Positions 1 to 14,800 of a DNA stretch of 64,000 nt are shown here, one piece after another. The stretch's first letter is position 1, and every line of letters starts with the position of its first letter. The stretch comes from Trichoplax sp. H2. Its lineage: Eukaryota > Placozoa > Uniplacotomia > Trichoplacea. Both the position numbers and the translations under genes were made by a program. The notes beneath the pieces were generated by a model. The model was not told where the DNA came from. It did no database searches and saw only the letters and a list, made by a program, of their open reading frames with translations. Location of the stretch: positions 787,071 through 851,070 of the forward strand of contig NOWV01000019.1 of assembly GCA_003344405.1 (NCBI GenBank), in the 5' to 3' direction.

Positions 1-2630
1 TCAATCGTACTAACTATGACTCACGAACTATTGAGGAAAAGTATATTTACTTAATATATCGTGTAATAAAGTTAATTCTTAAACTTAGTGTTCAACGTAA
101 AATACGAGGCATCTACGTCTTGGTGTAGTCTACTAGTAGAGCAAAAGTGTTCCTGATAGTACTGATATCGTTCCTAGATATGTGGTTCAAGGAATTGACT
201 TATTGATCGTATATTACGTTATCTTGTTGCAAAGCTGTTTTGAAACAGATACTTTTGCTTAAATTTAGTAAAATATTCCGTTCCTACCAATAAACTATGC
301 CGCAGTATTATACGCACGCAGGAATATATTGAAAATTAAAATTACTGGATCTTATTTCCCTTAACTATGTATTACTCAGCTAAAATTTGTCAACTTTAAC
401 TCTTAAAATTTCTAGATGTCCGGTCATATTGTAACCATGACCAATAATCATATTCATTATTGATATTTATTTTTTATCTTATTTACTTACAAATGCTGTA
501 GCCAACTAGCATTACGACAAATTTCAGCTTCGATTGTTTCTAATCGATTCCTACTTAAACTTCTAAATATTTAAATATTGTGTTAACATTCATAGAATGA
601 TTTTAAAAAAGTCCTAGTTATTAGAATAATGGTATTATTTCGGCTATTGAAATGTAATCATAGGTGTAATATTGCAGAGCAGTTGATCTGGAATTTACAA
701 TTTTCGAAGCGGAAATACTGTATATTCGTAAACGTGTACGTATTTTACACAAACACATTAATTTATATTAAATGGCTAACGGGAACATTTTCAAAGTAGA
801 AGCTACTCTGCTTCAATTTGCAAACAGTTATTAATCACTGAATTATTATATAAAGAATTTATCCATGAAATAATCTCAAATCAACATAAACAGATCTCGA
901 ATTACAAATCATATTCCTGGTAAGAATTTTACATCACTGCATGTACGAGTATTCAAAAACCACAGATAAAGAAATTTCTCTAGAAATAAATTATAATTTT
1001 ATCTTACAATGCCAATAAGTAGAAATCAGAAAAGGCTCCGTCCGCAATATGGCTCAATCTATTGTTCTCTAAATTCCTGCTCAAAGAGAAAAATTACACA
1101 AGGAGATGGCTCACCCAAGAAAAGATCTTGTTAGAAAGGAATTCATTTACTTTGAAACTTACCGACCGTAAAATATAGTAAATGCATTTTATAACATATT
1201 TATTAGGCGAATATCTATAGTTCTGATTAACTAATTATTTTTAGATTATTCTTATGTTAAATTAGCAAACTAAATATTTACTGGAATATTGCATTTATAT
1301 TCATTTTTACTCATAAAAATGCAGAATGCCTATCAGTTTTATATACATTTGAAGGGAGTTGTAGTCTAGAAAAAATATACGCAGAGAATAACTACTATAA
1401 TATTATAAGTGTTAATTTTAGTTTTGAGATTCAGCATAATAAATTTTATCCTAACAAAAAATCATGAATATATATATTATTTTAACTCAAATCATGCAGT
1501 GTTTGACTGAAAAATCGCGATCTCGCTACCGAACCTAAATTCTGTCTCAAATTGAGTTAACCTATACTCTATTTGCCTGAAATCGAACTGTATTCCGCGA
1601 AATTTCCACGGGTTTCACCAGTAAATATTATTAGCATAGACCAATTCAAAATTAAAGTATGAATGGTGTTAAGGATTACTAAAATTGTTGGATTTAGTAG
1701 AAATTGTATTACTTTTTCAGAAATATAAACGAAAGTCTGGTCGCTTTATCTTTACTACGTTTCAGAGATTCTTTATTTTGCCTTTATTCTTCTTATTTTT
1801 GCTCATTTTATAGTAAGTTCATGAAAATGAAATTGCATTTTGTTGATGCTACGGTTAAATTATGACTTTTACTATGGTTGGGTTCGAGAATCTAAATTGC
1901 AATGTAAGCTGATGAGATTAATTAATAACGGGATTATTTTTCGAGTACTTCATTGGCATTACATATGTCACAGTTACAAACATAAATTGGATATAGATTA
2001 TAGTTTACAGCAATCTTTTTTGCACTTATTAGAAATAAAAACCCCTACTTAAGCAATTTTTATTTGTAATAAAGTAAATCCTATGATATAATGACTTAAT
2101 AGTAATATGCTTCTAGTAGCTATCGAAATTATGAAATCTATCTAGGGCTCTTAATCTAAATAAACTCATGAATGGATTATTTTTTACTTACAAAGTCAGT
2201 GTATGTTAACATAATCGTAAGAGCTATAATAAAAATATGCTGATAGCGTAGTAAAAATGGCTATAACAACAGATGCGATACACAACCGTATGTGAGGTAA
2301 TAATAGCATGAAATGTGAGAGTTAAATTAAATTGTGTTGTATATCTATGTGTGTACTTTGCACAGATTCTGGTCTCTCTACTGAAAGCTAGGCAAGTAGT
2401 ATTGCGGATTAAGGTACAGTTTATCATAAGTAATGTGTTGCTCCATGTATCATAACGGTAGTTGTAGCAAAATACCTAAATTTATAACGTTTCTAATAGC
2501 TCTACGTAAAGTTTCGATTTATGTTACAATTTTTTGTGATAATTAAAATTTAGGGAGATAAGAAATCTAGCGAGAGAAATGCTTGCAAGACCTCTCATTG
2601 ATTAATCGACTTTTTCTTTTGTTGCCAGCT

Positions 2631-2650
2631 TGATTGATTGATTGATTGAT
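2631..2650. repeat. TGAT tetranucleotide simple repeat
   Basis: Five head-to-tail copies of TGAT. A simple microsatellite in otherwise non-coding DNA. Confidence 0.9.
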
Positions 2651-5449
2651 AATATCAGAAAATTTTGCTGCTCAGACTGTAATTCTTTAGTATTGAACAA
2701 GAGGTCACTTTTATAGTTTGGTTACTTACTGATAAGTTTATAAATTTTCTATTGAATTACTTTTAAAATAACTAACCTAATTTAATTTATTCCCGATTCC
2801 TTTGGGATTACAGTAACATTATATCTAAATGCATTCAAAACCCTAACTTGCATCGTCTTTCTTAAATATTTTTACTTACAGATATTTTAACGATATTAGG
2901 CCGCTGAAAGTTTGATTTGTAACGATTCGCAATCTGTTTGTACCCAGATTTCTGTAAATTATTCAATAAATATTTAATAATTACCAACTGATAATTAATT
3001 AAACAATAAAAAACATAATAAATGATTTGATGTGACACATAAATTTAGAGACTTGAAAATAATTCGATTTTAGCCTGTCTTTATCTCTACAGCAATTTCA
3101 ATGTAGCGTTACTAAATACTATTTATTTATTGAATTAAGGATTTATCAGAGTCATAATCCAAAATTAGACTGATACATTACAAATTATTTAAAGAAGCAA
3201 GTTCTCGAAAGGCTCCGTTGCAAATTCTTTCGATTTCTCCAAACGTAATCCAACTGTAATAATAATAAATATGAATTGCGTTAAACAGATTAATGATGAT
3301 CCACAGTAGTCTTTGACAATTATGAAAGATTCTTAATTATAATTATTCGTTCCGGTATTGGGGCCTATAAAAATAATGTAATCTCCTATTGTATATCAAA
3401 AAATTTTAATTATATTGTATTAGAGTATTCATCTTCAATTTGTAAATCACTGTATTGCTGTTACTATATTAACTGAAAATATTGGAATTGCAAATTGGTA
3501 TTCATTATTTGCTTGCAGTTCTTTGCAAATACTAATCTAAAACTGAAAAGCATATATTATAGTAGGGATATGCAATCACCTATCTAGTTAATTATTCGAT
3601 CCATTTCTGGTTAAAATAGCACAAATTTGTTATTATACTACATTATATCTACTGTACTCTTTCTCTCTAACTTATCGTGGCTAATTCAATCCTGGAAAAG
3701 TTTCTTAAAAATATGTAATGAGTGCTGATATACTTACAGAATTTCTAATTTTGGTAGTCGAGATAATACTCTACAATCCAAGTAAGAAAAATACCCCTTG
3801 GACAAGTCCCTAAAATTATATAATATCTTAGTTATAACGATTCATAACGTTTTCGATATCTTAGCAAGTAGCTAGATTAAATCTTAATTATTCATCTTAA
3901 TAAGCTAGATCAATTAAACGTCTTTAGGCATGAAAAATATTAGCAGATCGAACAAATTTAGCAAATGTTCGTAATCTCATACTAGACCATTGTGTTCAAA
4001 GTTCACAGTTACGAGTAGCTCTAACTTGCAACAAAGATTGAGAGAGTGATTTCTACCCTTTACTACTGTCATTTGGAATACTAAGCAATCGGTATTCCAA
4101 GGCAAATAGGATTTAACATAGGGAGACCTTCAAGACTTACTAGAAAATGACAATCTAATTTATTGTCGGCGAACTGGCCATTTATATAGGTTTCGGACCT
4201 AAAACTAGTTTAGCTACACAAGTCACTTCGTCTATTAGAAATTGACCAACTTAATACCCTAAAGAGATTCTATCTGTACAGATTAGATACAGTCTTATCC
4301 TATTAAATTACTGAAACAGTATTAAAATAATCAATGCTTATCGATAGTTTAACATATAAAGCTATCCTACTAAGACATTTCCTCTTAACTTAGGAATTGT
4401 AGTTTGAACCTTAACAACTTGGAGGTGACAGATATAATCTAGATTAGACGGTTGGCAATTACTATTTCAGTCTATGTAATCCTAAATTAAGGATATCAAC
4501 TGTTAATCGCTAAAATTGCAATTAAAAGGAGACCATGAAACAATTTTAAAATATAACATATAAAGAACGGAACATAGAAATAAAGCATACGTCACGAAGA
4601 TTACTATCGTGACAAGTATATAAAAAATTGCACGTATGAAGCGACATGGAATTCGAACGATACTTACAGTAGTTTGAGATCTGCTAAATCATGGAACGCT
4701 GTCAATTTAAGTTTTATATTTCCGGTAGCCTTAATGTATCTGATAAAAAGGATTGAAAACGATTTAAATACATTATATTGTAGACTTTATTGTTTGGTTG
4801 TATGAAGACATTCAGTTGATCTTCAATTTAATTCATCATCATTGTAATTACACGAGATGAATTCGTGGCACTTCCATTAGAAAATTCGAAGGAATCACTT
4901 GAATCGGATTATCCGTGCAGACGCTACAACAATAAATTAGTGGCTCAATTTTATAAATATGATAATGAATGTACAAAGCCGTTAGTAATATAACGTTATA
5001 ATTATAGGTATTACGTATTTTTTTAGGACTGCTACAATATACAATTATAATTACAATAAGTTTGGAACACTTTAAATAACTGCAATGTAACAGTTTCCTG
5101 ATTTTTAACTACCTTTAACTACTGCTACATAAGAGTTAGTACGTTTTATATGAGGCTGTGATACGAAATTTAGGTAATCTAACTGCAATATGAGGTGATA
5201 TTATGAAGAATTTTCTCATAAGCCATCTCAGATGCTGCGACGGAGTGCAGACTTCGAGAGTTCATCGTCGCTTTAGTGTGTTTAATTAAGATTTTTATTT
5301 GTAATTGATAATCTTTTATTAGTTGTCGATAACCCATATTTATTAGGTACTCGCTAATTGTAATTTTATCAGTAGTTTGATCATACTGGCTGTCAACTCT
5401 GTGCAGAATAGTGTATTTACAGACAAGACAAATATTATTCACGTTGTGC

Positions 5450-5870
5450 TGAGCCTCTGATTGTTGATGGGCTCTTAATTAGTTCGTAGCCCATTAGTGT
5501 TGTTTACGCCGTTTGCCATACTAAACCTTATGAACGGTCGGCTATAGAAATCTATGTATTTTTAAGGACTATTTATCTAATTTGTGCACCGGGTATGGCC
5601 GAGCTAGGGAAGTAAAGCCCGGTATTCTCATTAGCTAGTCAGTTGACGCTTGGTCGTTTAGTTTGATTAGTCTTGCATGTCAAGACTACCTTCGCCGAAT
5701 AAACTATATTTAAAAAGGGCCTAAGTCTAGTCTACGTCTAACCCGTTAGGAGGAAATTTGGCTGTTGTAGCCTTAGTACTGACGCACATTTAGAAACCCA
5801 GGTTTCCTTGCAGTGAATTGAATACGGCAGATGCTATAATGATTTGCATAGAGTAAACTTTGTTAGTGGG
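5450..5870. other. GC-richer island with two perfect hairpins
   Basis: This stretch is clearly richer in G+C than its surroundings; the line 5581-5640 is about half G+C in an area that is roughly 30-35%. It contains two perfect inverted repeats: ACCGGG (5588-5593) pairing with CCCGGT (5618-5623), and AGTCTTG (5669-5675) pairing with CAAGACT (5681-5687). The first hairpin encloses TGGCCGAGCTAGG, which resembles a pol III A box, but I found no matching B box. No long reading frame crosses the island. It could be a structured non-coding RNA or a relic of a mobile element. Confidence 0.3.
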
Positions 5871-8800
5871 CTGTGGCTGATGATGAAATGGTGAAGAATC
5901 TAAGTCGGCTTAAAACTGTACGATCTTTAAACTAAGAATCTGACGTAGTAACTGAGATATTATTGCAGCTTCATTCATTTATAATGGATGAGTACCGTGA
6001 TTATCGTAATTTTATGAAGTAGCAGCCAAAATCTAAGTTCTTTGAGATTATGATTTATCTCAGACTGACTATTACACGAGTAAGTAGAATTTAACAAAAA
6101 CATGTTAACAATTTCAGTCCTCAGCAGCGGATTACGATCAAACTATTGAAATAAAAGTAATATTTTAATATTAATTCATCTTATCTCATTAAATTTTACT
6201 TTCTAATGATGTTGTAATTCGAAATTTAGTGCAGTATTGTAAACATAATTAGATGTTAGACTTGTATCTATTCTTGTACAAGCTGCTACATCATTCCGGT
6301 TATTAATGCCGAAATAACTTAATTCAGATGATCAATTAATGTTCGTCACTGGCAAAAGTATAAGTTCGATAGAAGACTACTTGAGTATAATCAATTTTTC
6401 TAGCGGTATAACACATGAGCAAAGGCGTCTAAATTTAAATCTTTGTGAAAAGTTAGAAATATTGGATCCCAAAAGCTTTAAAAACCCAGAAAATTTGTAT
6501 TTCCCGGCCCTGTTAAGAAACTCTATCGAATATTATTAAAGCAGTCATTTTTAGGTACATAAATTACTTCAACACCATCATCACATCTAATTTTATGCTG
6601 GGAGAAGAGCGATTAAGAAATTTTAAACGTTGAAATTGAGTACACAAAAAATTCCTTTTTTGAGACAGGATAATTGTTGATGAAATAGAATATATGATAA
6701 TTAGACTTTAGCCACAAGCATTAGCAAACGAATTTCCCACAAGGAAAGACTTATACGCTATTGTTATTAATTGAAAAAGCTCACTAAGATAGCTGCGTCT
6801 TACTACAGTTACTTATCAAGTCTTTTTACATTCCAACTTTGACTTGAAGTCCTTCTGTTAAAATATTGCTAGTAGATCCCACCGTAACCTGATTTGAGCA
6901 AAACTAATTTTTCATCTGAAGAGATATTTAACATATTTTAATCCCTGATCGTTAAATCTCGTTGTATCGTTAATTATTAGTACTAGTCAATTACCCATTC
7001 AAATTAATGGGAACGAATACTACGCAAAATGTAACTCTGAAACAAAATAATCAGAGCTATATTATCATACTAGGATGAATCCCTTCTTAATATGAGATCT
7101 TAATAAGAGATAAGTAGCTAATAATTGAATGATGCATCAATTTGATAGAAAAATATATTATAACATTTCTTGTTTGTTTTGTATTTATCTACGAAAAAGA
7201 TTCTTACTAAACTTCATATTGATATTGGATAATAAATAGAGTGGTGAATTGGAAGAGGTATTTTTTTATCAGCATATTGAAGCCCTTGTTGCAGTATTTC
7301 ATTATAATAAGGGTAATTTCTAATCCCAAGACACGTCGCGGTAGATGTATTCATGAGATTCTAGGCAATGAAGTAGTTTATAAAAGATCGCTTTATCCCA
7401 TCGTACCGAAGCATTTCCAACCAATTAAAATTAAAACTCTGACATAATAAAAGTATTTCTTACTGGATGACCTATTTAAATTTCGCTTTTCAAGGTAATT
7501 TTATCTGAGCAGTGAAAAATTATAGGTCATGAAGCTAAAAATTCTTATGTTTATTCTCAAGGATTTAATCTACCAAAATTGTAAAACCAGCGTAATCTTT
7601 ACTTGGCTATTGAACTTGACTCGTCATATATATCTATTTTTAAAATAATTCATAACTTTGCAATACAAGTAAAACATAAAATGTATACGAATCTTACAGA
7701 ATTTTCAGCTTTTTTAAACCATGAAAGATTATAGGATGAACGGAATGGATCCTATTAGACTGAAAGTATCTATAATTTCATGAAAAGGATTACAAATATT
7801 TGGAAGCAATAAATGTAAGACACTCAAATAAATACAGAATATCATCGCAGCTTTAACATAACCAGAATATGCGTATAACCTGGCTATTTGTAAATTCATA
7901 AGTGGATCTATTCAAACTTACAAAAAGTCTAAATTTTTTAATGATGAAAATGTATTGTTTTGTATTTCTCGTAGCAACATATTTGAAAAATCCCTGATTA
8001 AATTAAGGAAACGCCAATCAAAGTAAGATATTTTTTTCTATAATATTCAGTGTTATTATTTGTCATTAAAGAGCAAACTTGCAATTCCTTTATTTATTAG
8101 ATCAAAATTTTTACGATCATGAACATGATTTCATTGGCATAATACTAGTATAATGTAAAATTTCATCTTACAAAATCTTCAAATTAGTCAAAGATTTGAA
8201 TGTATCTGGATGCAGGTATCGGACATAATTGTGCTGGATAAGTCTATAATGATTCCGAAAAACTACATTAAATGGAGAATCTAAAAAATTTTTTATTTAG
8301 TGCTACTTCTACTATGTATTGCATTTCACACTTGGCAGATTAATGCTAAGATTAACATCTACTATAATTAATTAGCTAAAGTATAGTATATTACTCTCAA
8401 ATTAACGAACATCATGACCGCTTTAGTAATTTATATCACGATTCAAAGTTTAATCAACTCGTTATCAAAAAAGTAGACAAATTATAGTGTTACAGATAGA
8501 GCAAGTTTCCTAGTGGAGCGAATGCATTTTTCGGAATGTGATATATATTATTATAAACTAGAGCCCTATGTAAGTCAAAATAACAAAGAGTATCAATAAT
8601 TAATTGATTTTATAAACGCAGAATATTCCTTTATTGAGTTTCTGATTATAAAATTTAATATATTATCCTACAAGAGTCGCAAATTTTCTAATCCAGCGAA
8701 GGCATCTTCTTCGACGACTGTAATTATATTGGTAGTCAGGTCTCTAAAAGTTTTTAAGCAGCCATATTTTTTTATTAATAAAATCTGCATAAACAAAATA

Positions 8801-11800
8801 TTAAACATCTAGGTATTAAGAATACTATTTATGATCAACCAGCTCTTCTAGACATAAGCTTAGTTTGCAAATACATATTTATCTACCGTAAATGAAATTG
8901 TTGAGTACATGCGATAGAAACTTGAGTATCAAGCGAAGTCTTTCGAACTTACAAGTATTCTAAGTTTCTTAAATTTTTAAAAGTATTGTTGCGAACAATT
9001 GTCAAATGGTTTTGCCTAATTAGCCTTTTAAAGGACGCAAATTATAAAATTTTTTCAATTAACTACATTTCCCCAAAATAGTGCAAATATCCTTATATAA
9101 AATATCCGTTATTTCATCTTCTTATCCATAACAATACTTACAAAGCATGCAAATTAGGGAGATTTCTCAATATTTTCGACGAAATTTTCTCACTAGTAAT
9201 ATCATTATTACTCAACTCTCTTTAGGCAAATGGCAAAAATTTCACAAACATAGAAGATAAAAATTAACAAAATTTAAATTTTTAACAGTTATCAGGAAGT
9301 GGGACTTTCGACTTGTCATAATCAGAAACTTATGCACTAGGAATTGCTATTAAAGTTAATACATTTTTATTGCAGTATATAGTATACAAATATATTTAAA
9401 GCTGTCTCTGCGAATGTCGATACTTTATCCAATTTAAATGCAATAAATGTTATGTATTTGAATGTTATGTTTGATTAGATTGAAAGTAGAAATAATTTCT
9501 TTGGAGAAGGTATTCAAAATAAGATATTCGTCAATTAATTTCGATACAGTTTCTAAGATACAAGCTCATGCAAACCGGTTTAGTATCAGATTCTACATGT
9601 GCTGTATCATAGTTTAAAAAACCCATTGTAGAGCACATTTAGTTGCCCCTGATCAGAAAATGAAGATTCCATAGTAGATTATAGATGAATATATTCATAT
9701 ATTATAGGGTGTTGAGGTAGTATTGATCTTCAATATAAAAATATGTACTTAACTGATATGTTAAATTATGAATAATTCATTATACTACTGTAGCTCGTCG
9801 GGAAAGGTAATATATTTATGTTGCTAAAAATTATAATTTGATTACATGTGAGATTGGATGCAATATTGCCAAACTTAGTGTAGCTAGATAATTCAGTGAT
9901 TCTTTCTAACGTCTTTCCAGTAGTTTTATTCAGCTATATAGAGCTACTTTTAGTATATTTAGTGCAGTAATTAAACAAAATTTTAATTTACTAAAAGACT
10001 TTTTGAAATTTCATGATCAATATTTTCATAACTCATTGTAACTGAACATATTGAGTTTCGACTATTGTAGTATATTTACTTGCGCATAAATTCTAAGAGG
10101 TAATAGGTAAGTCATTTGCCTAATAGCATTGTCCTGATACTTTATAACTCGCTGTAATTCATTTGTCGTAATCTTAATTATGAGAAGGTCATTGCTATCG
10201 CTGGTATTTATAATACATTGTTAGTATGCCATTAGCATTGGTTAACTGTATATCAGCTGAGTAAAAGCAATAAAGGTTTAGATAATCACTCCAGCTTTAC
10301 TGAATTCGTCTAAAGATTTCTAGCTAATTTTTCTTCTTACAAAGTAGAAGATTTTCGAAAATGTGGTAATTACATATATAGCTTCAGGACTTTTTGATCA
10401 TCGATGAAATCATAACTCCTTGTTATTTATATCAGCAACTTGCTACTATCCATAGCCTCACATTGACGAAAGTTATAGAATTTCGTTAATATAACACTGC
10501 TGTAATACTATCAGTAAGTTCTAGCTATGTCACTATTGAATGATACTAGACTTAATTCCTGTATATTGTGGCAAAATCTGAATTGAATTGCATTCAAACA
10601 ATTATTGGTATGCGCATTTGTAATATTCCAAGTTGAATTTTTTCATTTGAGAATTTGAAGTATTTCTCAAGATTACAAAATTCTTTTCTAAATTACTTCA
10701 TTCTGACTATTAAGAACAGTATATTTTATTTACCATTACTAAGTTATCTAACTATTCACGTAAGGTTAAGAAGCTACAGTTAGCCGCTGCTATATCTAAT
10801 TAGCAAGTAATAATGACCTATTTATGTCTTTGATCTAAGAGCGCACAGTCATATAGTAAATATGAACTACCGGAAAGATGCATCGTTGAGGTTAAATTAT
10901 GTTACTAAGAATGTGTCATTGCTTACTGGTCGTTGCATAAGTCATTTAGAACTAGATATCAAATTATTTTTTCTCTATATTTTAAATGTATTTACAAATT
11001 TATAGTAATACGAGTATACCAGATCATACATTTCTAATTATTTTTTTAACTGGTGAAATGAATCCTTAGTTGATTGCTTAGAATCTATCAACTTTTTTTA
11101 GCCGTTGTTAAGACGATATTGTGGTCTATGAATTATTATGAGCAGGAATCAAGCTCTAAACTAATATATAGGCGACTAAGATATTATTGTAACCAATTGA
11201 TATCAAAAAACAGTCTCAAGTTATTCCCTATTCTTTCCAAGAAATTATATCAGTCATACATTTATAATTATATAATCATATGTAATATATCTTTACTAAT
11301 ATTGTAACTTGCATTGAGCGTATCCACGGTTGAGAAATTACGGTGTCTATCGGAAATATTTTAAATTCGTTAATTTCGAACAATCTAAATTAAAAGAACG
11401 TGATTAAATTAATAAGAAATTGTTGACATTTACAAAATTTCTACTTATTCACTAGATTCTATTTCAATAACAATTAGTAACATTATTAAATTCATTTAAA
11501 AATTATGCTATTTTCTGTTTATAATTCGATCTTGTGTAAATAGCAGTAGATTTTTATTCATCGTTAGCATGAATTCTGTAATTCCAAGTTCGCTAATTCG
11601 GTTATCTTATATTTAATCGATGAGTCTTAAACTAAACGTACATGGTACTATAAGGCAATATAACTCGATTAAACATTTTGTATAGAAAGCCGCGGTTACA
11701 GTTCATCCTTAAATCACTGCATTGACATTGCTTGAGGCATGGCACTTCAACTAAATGACGAGATACATAAAATTAGTCAATTAAGTATTAATCTAATGAA

Positions 11801-14800
11801 ATAATTTCTTAATATCCGTCTATATCGAGAAAAACTACATTCTGTTATAGAATTAGTTTATAGTAAAATATTACAATGATAACGTTAAAGGTAGGATAAT
11901 TTTGTTTAGTTTAGTCTTATAGGGACAATTTCTAATTTAGATATGTTGAGTACCAATAAAACACTTGCTTCTTATGAATTGTAACACTGAAGCTAATAAT
12001 TATGTAAGATAGTTGAGATTAGCCTAATTACATTCCGACCTATTATGATTATGAAAACTTGTTAATAGACTGTACGTCATGGAAAAAATGTGCTATAAAT
12101 GGACATTGCTAAATCCGACTCTCTTATACCGGTCATTATGTGTGTCCCTATATAGGGCTATCTTGCTTATGAACTAAATTTCATGAACTGTTATGGCTCA
12201 TGCATGATAGCAGCTGCAGAAGGGTATTTAACCTAGGCAGATAGTTGAATAAAAGAGAGTTCTATAATTGTCTAACGAAGAAGTAAAAGCGTCTTAATTC
12301 TTGTGAGATAGTTAAGTGATACTGAATCCCGGAGACTATTATAATTTAAAGATTTGTTTTACATCATCATTGTCTCGAAGCTGGTTTGTGACACTATGCT
12401 TAATACCAAAGCATCATTAGTAGTTAAAAGGTAATCAGATTACATAGAAATGAAATACTATTTCTACTTTATCAATTGTAGTTTTACTTTACGAATAGCA
12501 ATATCTTAGAAAACCTCCATTAACAGTTATGGATTTACCATACTTGATAAAAGAAATTGGCTTACTTTTCAGTTCTACTTACTACTGTTCCTTTCAGGTG
12601 CTTTTGACAACACGCTAGATAAAGTTCCATTTGGCCCCCACAATGGACAATCGATTATTTTATCAACTAATTATTTCAAAATGTAAAGATTCATAAGTAT
12701 GCTATTCTGGAATGCATTGAAAGTACATTTGATTCTTATTTCATCACTTTCGATATCATTACTTTAATATCTATCGGCCATACCTGTAATAAATTCGTAT
12801 TCGTAATTTAAAGAGTTATTCTTGACGGAATAGATTTCTTTGCTAGAATTCCGAGGATATTTTTCATACGATGCTGTAATAAGGAATTATGATTAATGCT
12901 TTATTACGTCTGTAATGTAACTAGTATTGTGATTGTAGGCTGTTAGCCATGTTTAGTATAATGTACGGTAGATATTTATCCTAAGAGATATTTGGTAGCC
13001 ATAGCTATAGACTGTAGTGGTATAGACTCTATGCTAGAGTACAGATGACTATATACAGTAAAGTGTTGAGTTACTAATGAGGCTTTAGGTTAAAATAGAA
13101 CTGTAAATCATATATTAGGATATGGTTAATTCATTGTACTTTGGCTGGTATGAATAATGTCTACGTAAGTACTGTAGTCTTATCCATGTTGGATTAATGA
13201 TGGTCCGCAGTAGAATTGTGTTACTAAGAATAATTTAACTATGCGTGATATTAGGTAAAAGGTTGCATTGCGGATTGTAGCCGCGAATGCTACGAAAAGT
13301 ATAAAAGCATGCAGCTTTAGATTATGCTGTTAGTTCGTTCTAGAAGTCTTTAATAGCAGTATTCGGCTAGAGTAGAGCTGTGTGTAGTTAATCTTTGTAT
13401 AAGATTCAATAAAGCCGTTATTTTTCTAAAATTTGGAATTTCGCGATTGGTATATATCACAGCGGCAAATAGTATCTCGCAGATTTAGTTAATACTGTGA
13501 ATATTTCGAAATAATTCTGTCCTTTATCAATAGTTATTATCTAAAAAAAGAGAATAAATCATCTAAGAACTAATTTTATACTTATTCTATAACTTACTAG
13601 TATAGCATAAATTTTATGGTGAGCGGAATTTTAACTGTGGTTAAAGTATAATAAGTTTGCCAGTGAATCTTACTACCAAGCTGAACTATTATAACAGATT
13701 CTATAAAATAGCCTCATACTAATAGGCTACTATATTACAACTATCAAAAACATTATATAACTAGTGATCACTTATCAAAAAAAGAAACAGCTACAGAATA
13801 TAACAATTGCAACAAGGAAGTTCCTTTAATAAAATAGTTTAAATGTTAGGAAATAGTATCGAAAGAAATATAAGGTAGTAACTCGGAAACATTTATAGAC
13901 ATGTTTACGGAAGTGACATAGTTACGAAAAGATAAAAAAAGGGTAGGAAATCTTCAAATTCAGATAAGAAGAGTTAAAAGCAATAACAAATTGCTATATT
14001 TTCTTTGCTACATACATAATTATAATAAAGTTCTTTTAATTGTTGAGTTCGTGGATTTGTCCCTTTTTGTATACCTTACACTGAGAGAAGTGAATAGAAT
14101 AGAACTTTTTACGGTATAGTATGATGCTACGTATTATACACTGTCGATATTGTATTTCTTATTTAATTTACTTATAAGAGTTTAATCTGAAATTACATTT
14201 CGGCTACCAAATATTTCTTTTATGTTTTATGCAATTAACGATATTAGATCAGAATAATGCGAGATCGTTTTGAAACATTTTGGATGAGTCGTTAATTGGA
14301 CACCTCGCTATGATCTATTTTAGTTCTTATCTACTTCAGAATAACTATGAAATGATGTCCATGATTGATTACTAGTAGTCATTATTGTCTTCTCTTTGCA
14401 AATAAAGAAGCTTTCAATCCTAATAAAAATTTTCCTTAAGCTTTACTGTTTGTTGAAAGCCGCGGTTTGTAACAGAATTATTTTTCAATTCCTTTTAAAG
14501 CAAAATCGTAATATGAAATGTATGTGGTTTTCGAAATCAAATTATGTAATATTAACAACATAGCTTTTCTATGACCTAAATTGCACCTGAATCTTGTAAT
14601 GCAGCTTAGATGATATTAAAATTGAAGTTTTATACCGCTTGAAAACTAGAATATATTTAATAAAGATTTAAAATAAATTTTGCACTAAGCTGTTATCATT
14701 ACTATTATGTATTATTTACCGCATCGCAACTCATCGTACTTATTGGGGCAATCCCATTTGCAATCACAGCGTTGCCAAAGCTTATATCTGGGCTGATATC

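Noticed and set aside
1875-1895. GGTTCGAGAATC resembling a tRNA B box
   Set aside because: No A box at proper distance and no cloverleaf could be drawn around it.
6339-6539. 66-codon ATG frame with fairly natural amino-acid composition
   Set aside because: No domain, no splice partners, and frames of this length are expected by chance at this base composition in 64 kb.
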